DNA of 5,706 bases, from NCBI GenBank assembly GCA_002402005.2, contig NVUS02000323.1:1-5706 (forward strand), read 5' to 3'. Position numbers and translations under genes: made by a program. A model generated the notes under the pieces. The model saw only the letters and a list, made by a program, of their open reading frames with translations. It did no database searches and was not told the DNA's origin. This stretch comes from OCS116 cluster bacterium (GTDB lineage: Bacteria > Pseudomonadota > Alphaproteobacteria > Rhizobiales > OSC116). Positions 1-5,706 of this stretch are shown piece by piece; the first letter of the stretch is position 1; the number at the start of each line of letters is the position of its first letter.

Positions 1-542
1 GGCAGTATTTCGGTGACAATCGACAAGGCGTTAATGCCGGGGTCAAACACCCCCAACCCGCCCGGTTGCCAAATCCAATCTTGCCCCGGGTGCCATCGCC
101 GTACATCTTCCTTCCAAATCACGTCTACATTTTTTATTTCAAGTGTTTTGAGCTTTTGCTTGGCGATTGATACACCGGCAGCAAAGCGCGAATGCCAAGT
201 GGCAAACAAGCTACAGCCATTATGGTGGGCAATGCTTTGCAACGCCACAACCTCGGACAATGTCGAGCCCGGCGGCTTTTCCAACATCACATCTAAGCCC
301 GCTTCAAGTGCTGTCTTGGCTATGTCAAACCGCACTTGTGGCGGCACGCAAAGCGACACGGCGCTTATGTCCGCACGGGCGTTTATCATCTGTTTAATGT
401 CAGTAAAATTATCAATGTCATCCAAAGCTGCATTGCGGCTTACAATCGCGGCAAGCTCATATTCATCACTGCGCGTAAGCGACGGCACATGCTGGTCAAC
501 AGCAATTTTACCAAGGCCGATCAGGGCGATTTTGGTGGTCAT
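1..542 (-). CDS. Gfo/Idh/MocA-family sugar 1-dehydrogenase (L-arabinose/D-galactose type), partial
   Basis: Probable NAD(P)-dependent cytoplasmic dehydrogenase that oxidises an aldopyranose at C1 to the aldonolactone, the first step of non-phosphorylative galactose/arabinose breakdown. The first 180 codons are present; the C-terminus runs off the left edge (family members are about 310 residues). Seen: a Rossmann motif at residues 5-14 (IALIGLGKIA), the family EKP at 88-90, ATWHSRFA at about 114-121, and the block WKEDVRRWHPGQDWIW (143-158) followed by GGLGVFDPGIN (161-171). D167 and N171 sit where the family's catalytic Asp and usual His lie. The Asn variant and the WKEDVRRWHPGQ block are, as I recall them, typical of the Azospirillum L-arabinose 1-dehydrogenase and D-galactose 1-dehydrogenase group. 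The ATG at 540-542 starts just before the Rossmann strand, with GGAA five bases upstream. It is divergent from the LysR gene, suggesting control by it. Arabinose versus galactose preference cannot be read from sequence. Confidence 0.88.
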   Translation of the reverse strand, partial: MTTKIALIGLGKIAVDQHVPSLTRSDEYELAAIVSRNAALDDIDNFTDIKQMINARADISAVSLCVPPQVRFDIAKTALEAGLDVMLEKPPGSTLSEVVALQSIAHHNGCSLFATWHSRFAAGVSIAKQKLKTLEIKNVDVIWKEDVRRWHPGQDWIWQPGGLGVFDPGINALSIVTEIL

Positions 543-580
543 TTCAATTCCATTTAATTTTAACTTTGAAAATTTGCTTA

Positions 581-609
581 TTCTCAGTTTACACAAGTTA
601 TGATATAAT
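581..609 (+). promoter_or_regulatory. Candidate extended -10 promoter for the LysR gene
   Basis: A perfect TATAAT lies at 604-609, preceded by TG at 601-602, making an extended -10 (TGaTATAAT). The -35 at 17-base spacing is TTCTCA (581-586, four of six consensus bases), acceptable given the extended -10. The start would fall near 616, leaving a leader of about 79 nt that contains the LysR-type dyad. The element overlaps the leftward dehydrogenase promoter, so the two may compete for polymerase. Confidence 0.45.
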
Positions 610-615
610 GGTCAA
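586..615 (-). promoter_or_regulatory. Candidate sigma70 promoter for the sugar dehydrogenase
   Basis: Reading leftward, TTGACC (615-610, five of six consensus bases) is followed after 18 bases by TAAACT (591-586, four of six). Transcription would start near 579, giving a leader of about 37 nt before the ATG at 542. The weak -10 would suit an activator-dependent promoter, and the LysR-type dyad is centred about 50 bases upstream of the predicted start. Pattern match only; AT-rich DNA gives chance matches. Confidence 0.4.
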
Positions 616-622
616 ATTCATA

Positions 623-639
623 TATAGCTAATAGTTATA
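623..639. promoter_or_regulatory. Candidate LysR-type operator (T-N11-A dyad)
   Basis: TATAGCTAATAGTTATA is an inverted repeat with 8-base arms around one central A (631), matching at seven of eight positions. It contains a symmetric T-N11-A (T625 to A637), the generic LysR-family box. It lies upstream of the predicted leftward promoter and just downstream of the predicted LysR start, fitting activation of the dehydrogenase and self-repression. An (AT)5 tract at 645-654 adjoins it. The region is very AT-rich, so a chance dyad is possible. Confidence 0.4.
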
Positions 640-694
640 ACAAAATATATATATCAACTTAGCCAACAATTCCCATCCTTTTAAGGGCAATTAA

Positions 695-1681
695 ATGACG
701 AAAACTCCGGTTAACAATCTCAGCAGCCAAGATCGGCTCATTTCCCGCGGGTTAAAATTCAACCATTTAAGGCTGATCGCAGCACTGGGCGAAACCGGGC
801 AAATCAGCGCCTCCGCCGCACAATTGCATATGGCACAACCCTCAGCCTCTCGGCTGCTTTCTGAGCTGGAATATATTGTCGGCAACAAGCTTTATAGCCG
901 CCACCCTCGTGGCATTATACTCAATGAAACGGGTATATTATTGGCCAAAAAAGCCCGCCATATGCTGCGCGGACTGGATGATATGAATCGGCAAATTATC
1001 GAAACCGGCGAAGGCCTACGCGGCGTGGTCAACATTGGCGCGGTCACCACGCCCGCGCTCGAAATTATATTGCCAGTCATTCGCCACGCGCGGGTCACCC
1101 ATCCCAATATCGAGATTTCAATCACCGTCGACACCAGCCCCAAATTAGCCGAAGGCATGCTCAATGGCAGCATAGATTTTTACATTGGCCGCATCACCGA
1201 GGAAATAGACCCAAGGCCATTTCACACCCGGGTGATTGGCATTGAGCCTTTGGTGCTAATTGTGCGGGCTGATCACCCTCTCACCCGCGAAGCGCCAAAA
1301 GATTTGAATGATTGCACCAACTATGATTGGGTGCTGCAGTCTTCGGGTGAATTAATGCGCCACGCGGTCGAAAAATACTTCTCCGAACGCGGTTACAAAA
1401 TGCCAACCCAAATTATCAGCACCAGCAGCGTGATGATGACCTTGGCCATCATCAGCCAGTCAAATTCAATCGCCCCGGTATCTCACCCAATTGCAGATTT
1501 TTATGGCGATAGAGGTGATGGCATTCCCGGCCGCATCGCCCGCTTGCCAATAGCAGAAGACTTATATGTAGCAGATTATTCGCTCATTTCGGCCGCCGAT
1601 CGGGAACTATCACCAGCGTCAGAGGCCATATTCAACTTGGTCAGCAATCGATTAGACATTAACAAACCAAACAACGACTAA
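695..1681 (+). CDS. LysR-family transcriptional regulator, GbpR-like
   Basis: DNA-binding regulator of 328 residues, full length for the family. An N-terminal winged helix-turn-helix spans about residues 22-80: KFNHLRLIAALGETGQIS, then AAQLHMAQPSASRLLSELE, where the recognition helix begins near Q48, then the wing LYSRHPRGIILNETG. A linker helix follows (about 80-108) and a type-2 periplasmic-binding-like effector domain begins at GVVNIGAV (110-117) and runs to about 310. The HTH wording and effector domain resemble the GbpR group, whose Agrobacterium member controls a galactose/arabinose-binding protein; this is a family impression, not a search. The ATG at 695 is supported by AAGGG at 683-687, seven bases upstream. 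The gene is divergent from the sugar dehydrogenase and convergent with the GguC-like gene, overlapping it by four bases. The ligand is probably a sugar or sugar acid from the local pathway (inference). Confidence 0.92.
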   Translation: MTKTPVNNLSSQDRLISRGLKFNHLRLIAALGETGQISASAAQLHMAQPSASRLLSELEYIVGNKLYSRHPRGIILNETGILLAKKARHMLRGLDDMNRQIIETGEGLRGVVNIGAVTTPALEIILPVIRHARVTHPNIEISITVDTSPKLAEGMLNGSIDFYIGRITEEIDPRPFHTRVIGIEPLVLIVRADHPLTREAPKDLNDCTNYDWVLQSSGELMRHAVEKYFSERGYKMPTQIISTSSVMMTLAIISQSNSIAPVSHPIADFYGDRGDGIPGRIARLPIAEDLYVADYSLISAADRELSPASEAIFNLVSNRLDINKPNND

Positions 1682-2421
1682 GCGCGAGCTTGTTTTTGCA
1701 GCATATTTGGCTTCCACGGGTTATCAAGCGGCAAACCAAATTGATCAATTGCCAATTCAAAAACATCACCATCCTGCATTTTTGTATCTGGGGTCTGGAA
1801 CCGCTCAAACGGCGAGAATAATTGAATGAAAACATCAGCCGTATGACTGGTTTCAAATTTAAACTTCACCCGTGGATAAGCGATAAAAATTTCATTTAAC
1901 GACAACCTGTCTTTATAAATAACCTGACCGTTTCTGACTTGGCTTAAAGTGCCCATAATGGCTTCCGGCAAATCACCCGTTAAAATTTCAGGCCCCAACG
2001 AAACGGCATCTTCACCCACTTGCAATGACAGTGGCGCGGCTCGATGGCTAATTAGCTCGGTTGGTAAAATATAAGCCATACAAAAGCCAACGGTGAACAA
2101 ATTCCCATCTTGCCCAACCACACTTATTTCGGCAATTTTCGGCATTGTGCGCATTTCTTGCAGGCCAGAAACATGCATATGAATATCGCTCGGCTTATCA
2201 ATCGGGGTTATCAATTGGTGCCTATGGTGTAAATGGTGCAAATCCACGGCTTGCTCAAATTCCAAACGGTTGATTTGCTCGGCCAAAGTCAGGCCATTCT
2301 TAATGGATCTCATCACCAATTCATAGGTGCTGGATACGCCGCTAATGATGTAAGCCTCAGTGCCATCCCTGACCACAACACGGCTGTTGCCATCTAACGT
2401 TTTTATTTGAGAAAGTAACAT
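1678..2421 (-). CDS. Short GguC/AraD1-like FAH-superfamily protein, probably lacking the usual catalytic motifs
   Basis: Predicted soluble protein of 247 residues with no signal peptide or membrane segment. The N-terminal part (VVRDGTEAYIISGVSSTYELV, about 16-36, then LITPIDKP, 70-77) and the C-terminal part (SLGPEILTGDLPEAIMGT, 141-158; DGDVFELAIDQFGLPLDNP, 217-235) match what I recall of GguC/AraD1 proteins, FAH-fold enzymes next to galactose/arabinose transport genes. Those are about 330 residues. Here about 80-90 residues appear missing between HMHVSGL (81-87) and MPKIAEIS (93-100). The usual acidic metal-ligand block is replaced by PKIAEIS, the GNEFSDH-like segment by CMAYILPTELISHR, and the HSK-like segment by VGED. 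One frame spans both halves, so it is not a frameshift product. A histidine-rich patch (HHLHHRH, 62-68) is unusual. ATG at 2421 has a good AGAGGA site (2435-2430) eight bases upstream. Last of three probable operon genes, 27 nt after the ATPase. Function not assigned; an L-2-keto-3-deoxyarabonate dehydratase role is doubtful. Confidence 0.72.
   Translation of the reverse strand: MLLSQIKTLDGNSRVVVRDGTEAYIISGVSSTYELVMRSIKNGLTLAEQINRLEFEQAVDLHHLHHRHQLITPIDKPSDIHMHVSGLQEMRTMPKIAEISVVGQDGNLFTVGFCMAYILPTELISHRAAPLSLQVGEDAVSLGPEILTGDLPEAIMGTLSQVRNGQVIYKDRLSLNEIFIAYPRVKFKFETSHTADVFIQLFSPFERFQTPDTKMQDGDVFELAIDQFGLPLDNPWKPNMLQKQARA
1679..1697 (+). terminator. Possible minimal intrinsic terminator of the LysR gene
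   Basis: Plus-strand transcript: the stop codon TAA begins a small hairpin, TAAGC (1679-1683), tetraloop GCGA (1684-1687, GNRA class), GCTTG (1688-1692), followed by TTTTT (1693-1697). The stem has four Watson-Crick pairs plus one T-G pair, short for an efficient terminator. It lies inside the 3' end of the opposing gene. On the minus strand the same hairpin is followed only by a loosely T-rich stretch. Confidence 0.3.
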
Positions 2422-2448
2422 TGTTTCATTCCTCTTTCACCCGCTGCA

Positions 2449-3531
2449 TTACCGAATGCGCATGCCATCAGCATCAAAAAGCAAAGCCAATTGCATATCA
2501 AAACTCACCTTTATTTGGTCACCATTTTTAATATTGCGGCCATTTTGGGTTTCTAAAATTAAGGTTTCACCACCATCACTGCGGCCATAAATATAACTTT
2601 GCCCACCCAAATGCTCCAGCAAATCCACAGTTAAAGACAGCTCAATATCGCCATTCTCAACAAAATGTTCTGGCCGCACACCAACCGAAACCTGATCGCC
2701 GACTGATAAAGCATCACCATTCACCGCCAAGTCAAAACTCACACTCTCAAAGTCAATTAATTTTAAATTACATGATGTTGCATCTGTTTGTTGAATCACT
2801 GCCTTAAGAAAATTCATTCTCGGAGAACCAATAAAACCAGCCACAAATTTATTATTTGGGTCATCATAAAGCTCAAGTGGCTTGCCATATTGCTCTACAA
2901 TGCCATCGCGCAAGACCACAATTTTATCGGCCAATGTCATGGCTTCGACTTGGTCATGAGTTACATAAATAATGGTGGTGGCCAATTGCTTGTGCAAGCG
3001 TGCAAGCTCAACCCGCATGTGCACCCGCAGCTCAGCATCAAGGTTGGACAATGGCTCATCAAACAAAAATACATCAGGGTGGCGCACAATGGCGCGGCCA
3101 ATGGCTACCCGTTGGCGTTGCCCGCCCGATAAGGTGGCTGGCTTGCGATCTAGCAGCTCATCAAGGCCCAAAATGTCAGCCGCATCTTTAACTTGTTTGG
3201 CCACGTCTGGTTTATTCATACCGCCAAATTTAAGTGCAAAACCCATATTTTCACGCACCGTCATATGCGGGTATAAAGCATAGGTTTGAAACACCATAGC
3301 AATGCCACGTTTCGAGGGGTCGACATCATTCATCCGTGTGCCGCCAATGTGCAATTCACCCTCTGTAATGTCCTCAAGCCCAGCAATCATCCGCAATAAT
3401 GTCGATTTACCGCAGCCAGATGGCCCGACAAACACCACAAATTCGCCCGATTCTATATCTAAATCGACACCCTTAATCACTTCAAGATTGCCAAAACTTT
3501 TGCGCACTTCGCTTAATTTAAGATCACTCAT
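2449..3531 (-). CDS. ABC sugar importer ATP-binding protein (UgpC/MsmK/LacK type)
   Basis: Cytoplasmic ATPase that energises a carbohydrate importer of the CUT1 class; 360 residues, usual length. All nucleotide-binding motifs are intact: Walker A GPSGCGKST (36-44), Q-loop MVFQTYALYPH with Q82, signature LSGGQ (134-138), Walker B VFLFDE (154-159), D-loop SNLD (162-165) and switch histidine H192 in YVTHDQ. FIGSPRMNFL (233-242) leads into a C-terminal TOBE-type domain (about 243-360) containing SVGVRPEHF. The start at 3531 has a weak GAG site six bases upstream. It lies 17 nt after the GH2 stop and 27 nt before the GguC-like start. No binding protein or permease gene is in the window; the order glycosidase then ATPase is that of Agrobacterium/Sinorhizobium lacEFGZK, so the partners are expected upstream of the GH2 gene. 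Such ATPases can serve several importers, so the substrate is inferred from neighbours only. Confidence 0.95.
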   Translation of the reverse strand: MSDLKLSEVRKSFGNLEVIKGVDLDIESGEFVVFVGPSGCGKSTLLRMIAGLEDITEGELHIGGTRMNDVDPSKRGIAMVFQTYALYPHMTVRENMGFALKFGGMNKPDVAKQVKDAADILGLDELLDRKPATLSGGQRQRVAIGRAIVRHPDVFLFDEPLSNLDAELRVHMRVELARLHKQLATTIIYVTHDQVEAMTLADKIVVLRDGIVEQYGKPLELYDDPNNKFVAGFIGSPRMNFLKAVIQQTDATSCNLKLIDFESVSFDLAVNGDALSVGDQVSVGVRPEHFVENGDIELSLTVDLLEHLGGQSYIYGRSDGGETLILETQNGRNIKNGDQIKVSFDMQLALLFDADGMRIR

Positions 3532-3548
3532 ATTTTTCTCACTTTAAT

Positions 3549-5706
3549 TTATTGCGCCTGAATTTCAATATTAACAATGCCCAACCGCTCACCAATCACC
3601 TTGGCCGAAATCAAACCTTTCTGGCCATTGCTACGCAGCCAAAAACCAGTTGTGCCAGCACGCAAACTCAACTCATTTGGGCCAATGATTGACGCTGGGC
3701 CATTCACTTCAACATGAATGCGTTGATTAAAAAACGGCATCACATTGCCGACTTGATCAAGCACCCGCACCATAAGGCGCACATCATCTTGGTCATCAGC
3801 GCTTATAATGGTTTCATCCGGCTCAACCTGTAATGTTGTCGGCTGTGGATCACGGCTAAACTCATGGCGCGCCACCTCCCTGCCATCAACATAGCCAATC
3901 ACCTCAGCGCCTTCCCATTTCAAGCCCCATTCGCCCATGCCTTCCGCGCCAAAATGCTCCAAATTCAATATAAATGGCGGGTGCGGTAGATGCGGATAAT
4001 TCACCCGGTCAGGTTGCAGATTCTCACTATAAGTGTCGCCATATCGCACTTTTATTTCGTTAACATTGCTCAATACAATCAGTGGCAATACACCACATAT
4101 ATTACGTTCTCCGCGCGCCCAAATGGTCACCGGTTTTAAAATCACTTCATCCGCGGGGTCACATTGGCTGCTATAGGCATAAGCGGCAAATTTTGGCTCG
4201 CGGAACATATCCAATACACCGTGATAACAAATCCGGTCACCCGAACCAAAATCAGCGTGGGTATTGTAATCAAACATACACCAGCCAATGCAGCCAGCAA
4301 TATGGTCATCGCCATATGAGGCATTCAATACCGACAAATGCCGCAAGACATGTTCGGCAAGCCGGTCTTCTTGGTCATGCGCTTTGGTGGGGAACATATG
4401 GCCGTTATATTCAGTCACCAAATAAGGTACATTATGTTTCAAGCCAGTGGTTTCTTGCTGGTCGCGCAAGGCAATGCGCGGGCGGTTGTGATACGGCAAT
4501 TCTTCTTGACCCTGAATGAAATCATTCATGGTGAAAACATCTTCCAAAAATTCACTATTTTCAATACATCTCACACCAGCTGTTTGGCGTGTGCCGTCCA
4601 GCTCATGCGCCACCTTATTGGTTTCAACATAAAAATCATGATCATCGGCAGATTCATTAATCCGCACACCCCATAGGATGATGGAAGGGTGATTCCAATC
4701 GCGCTCAATCATACGTTTAACATTGTCGATAGAGGTTTGTTTCCACCCCTCATCACCAATATGTTGCCACCCAGGTATTTCCTCAAATACCAGCAGGCCA
4801 ATGCGGTCACAATGCTGCATAAAATATTTGGATTGCGGATAATGCGAGGTGCGTACCAAATTGCATTTGAGCATATTTTTCATAATGTCAGCATCTTTTT
4901 CCTGCGCGGCTTTGCCCATGGCATAGCCGGCATAAGGGAAAGATTGATGCCGGTTTAAACCGATAATTTTAAGCGGCCGGCCATTGAGCAGAAAGCCTTC
5001 CGGCGTAAATTCGGCCGTTCTAAACCCAAATTCATCACTCACATTGTCATGGCAATCGGCGCTGCTAAATTCCACCGCCATTTTATAAAGCGTTGGATTT
5101 TCAACATCCCACAACGACAGGTCAGCAAGGCCAGAGAATGAAACCACCGCTGAGTTAGATGTGATTTTTCCTTCTGTTTCTGAAATGAAATTGCCGTCAA
5201 CATCACTCAACTGCACCTTAACAGTGCCAGCAACGGCCAAATCCTGCGGATTGTATAAATCACAACGCACTGATACCGATTTTGCATCCGTTAACTCATT
5301 GGCAGTTTCAATTTTAATGTTTGCAATCGAAATCGGGTCAACCACTTTCAACCAAACATCACGGTAAATACCAGCATAAGTCAAATAATCAATACGATCA
5401 CCAAATGGCGGAATGTCAGGGTTTTCGCTACCATCAATTTTAACCGTCAACAAGTTGTCACCTTGGTTCAGTTTGCCCGTCAACCGTATTTCAAATGGCG
5501 TATAACCATCCGCATGCGCGCCAATTTGCGTGCCGTTTAAATAGACAACATTATCGGCCATCGCACCATCAAATATCAGGCTAACCTCTTTGCCCTCAAA
5601 CGCCGCATCCCAAACAATTATTTTCTGATAAGTGAACGGTTTTTGATAATCCGCCTCATCAAAATAATTATATGGCAAATCCACCGCATTGTGCGGCAAA
5701 GTCACA
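3549..5706 (-). CDS. Glycoside hydrolase family 2 protein (beta-galactosidase-like), 5' end missing
   Basis: Retaining glycosidase; 718 residues are visible and the true N-terminus lies beyond the right edge. A GTG at 5705-5703 is in frame, but it opens directly into the GH2 motif TLPHNAVDLPY, so it is probably an internal Val. Numbering from it: jelly-roll sugar-binding domain about 1-122 (YLNGTQIGAHADGYTPFEI; YAGIYRDVWLKV), Ig-like domain about 125-230, TIM barrel about 233-515, and C-terminal beta-sandwich domains to 718. Catalytic features are intact: GLNRHQSFP (249-257), VRTSHYP (284-290), acid/base E351 in WGVRINES, nucleophile E432 in VTEYNGHMFPTK. This motif set fits a GH2 group commonly annotated beta-galactosidase; alpha-L-arabinopyranosidase, beta-glucuronidase or another specificity cannot be excluded. 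Whether it has a signal peptide is unknown. First visible gene of a leftward operon, 17 nt before the importer ATPase, suggesting hydrolysis of an imported oligosaccharide or glycoside (inference). Confidence 0.92.
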   Translation of the reverse strand, partial: VTLPHNAVDLPYNYFDEADYQKPFTYQKIIVWDAAFEGKEVSLIFDGAMADNVVYLNGTQIGAHADGYTPFEIRLTGKLNQGDNLLTVKIDGSENPDIPPFGDRIDYLTYAGIYRDVWLKVVDPISIANIKIETANELTDAKSVSVRCDLYNPQDLAVAGTVKVQLSDVDGNFISETEGKITSNSAVVSFSGLADLSLWDVENPTLYKMAVEFSSADCHDNVSDEFGFRTAEFTPEGFLLNGRPLKIIGLNRHQSFPYAGYAMGKAAQEKDADIMKNMLKCNLVRTSHYPQSKYFMQHCDRIGLLVFEEIPGWQHIGDEGWKQTSIDNVKRMIERDWNHPSIILWGVRINESADDHDFYVETNKVAHELDGTRQTAGVRCIENSEFLEDVFTMNDFIQGQEELPYHNRPRIALRDQQETTGLKHNVPYLVTEYNGHMFPTKAHDQEDRLAEHVLRHLSVLNASYGDDHIAGCIGWCMFDYNTHADFGSGDRICYHGVLDMFREPKFAAYAYSSQCDPADEVILKPVTIWARGERNICGVLPLIVLSNVNEIKVRYGDTYSENLQPDRVNYPHLPHPPFILNLEHFGAEGMGEWGLKWEGAEVIGYVDGREVARHEFSRDPQPTTLQVEPDETIISADDQDDVRLMVRVLDQVGNVMPFFNQRIHVEVNGPASIIGPNELSLRAGTTGFWLRSNGQKGLISAKVIGERLGIVNIEIQAQ

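Noticed and set aside
539..553. Four-codon reading frame ATG GAA TTG AAA TGA just upstream of the dehydrogenase, its stop overlapping the start codon
   Set aside because: It could suggest translational coupling, but it has no clear ribosome binding site and such short frames arise easily by chance.
13..603. Open frame of 196 codons on the plus strand
   Set aside because: It is the antisense shadow of the sugar dehydrogenase, whose minus-strand frame has a Rossmann motif and the family blocks; the plus-strand translation is Ser/Thr/Cys-rich with no recognisable domain.
645..654. (AT)5 tract as a tandem repeat
   Set aside because: Too short to be a meaningful repeat in an AT-rich intergenic region; at most it helps DNA bending or melting.
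1678..2421. GguC-like gene as a frameshifted pseudogene
   Set aside because: Both family-like ends lie in one uninterrupted frame with a good ribosome binding site, so an in-frame loss or a natural short subfamily fits better.
2788..3547. Plus-strand open frames opposite the ATPase gene
   Set aside because: All are antisense to an ATPase with complete Walker A, signature, Walker B and switch motifs; none has an independent domain.
4082..4958. Plus-strand open frames of 89-145 codons opposite the GH2 gene
   Set aside because: They lie wholly inside the GH2 catalytic barrel and show no family motif, so they are treated as chance frames.
5703..5705. GTG as the true start of the GH2 gene
   Set aside because: It falls within the N-terminal sugar-binding domain motif (V-T-L-P-H), and GH2 proteins have further residues before it; the frame stays open to the window edge.

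Overview
The window looks like accessory sugar-catabolism DNA from an alphaproteobacterium of moderate GC, possibly marine. That guess rests on protein flavour: an Azospirillum/Rhizobium-type Gfo/Idh/MocA sugar dehydrogenase, a GbpR-like LysR regulator, a GguC-like protein and a GH2–ABC-ATPase pair ordered as in the rhizobial lacEFGZK operons. No taxonomic marker gene is present, so the assignment is an inference.

Layout from left to right. Positions 1-542 (minus strand) hold the first 180 codons of a sugar 1-dehydrogenase of the L-arabinose/D-galactose type, cut by the left edge. Positions 543-694 are an AT-rich divergent control region with overlapping candidate promoters and a LysR-type dyad. 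Positions 695-1681 (plus) encode a LysR-family regulator. Its stop overlaps by 4 nt the stop of a leftward gene cluster. In transcription order that cluster is a GH2 glycosidase (3549 to beyond 5706, 5' end missing), a sugar-importer ATPase of the UgpC/MsmK/LacK type (2449-3531), and a short GguC/AraD1-like FAH-superfamily protein (1678-2421). Gaps of 17 and 27 nt suggest one operon. No RNA gene, mobile element, CRISPR array or long repeat was seen.

Working model (inference): a galactoside or arabinoside is imported by an ABC system whose binding protein and permeases probably lie to the right of the window. The GH2 enzyme cleaves it, and the released D-galactose or L-arabinose is oxidised at C1 by the dehydrogenase, entering a non-phosphorylative (aldonate) pathway. 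The LysR protein probably controls the divergent dehydrogenase gene and perhaps itself.

The least ordinary item is the GguC-like protein. It keeps the family's N-terminal and C-terminal blocks but appears to lack about 80-90 central residues and the usual metal/catalytic motifs, so it may be a non-enzymatic or repurposed FAH-fold protein. The remaining genes look like intact members of known families.
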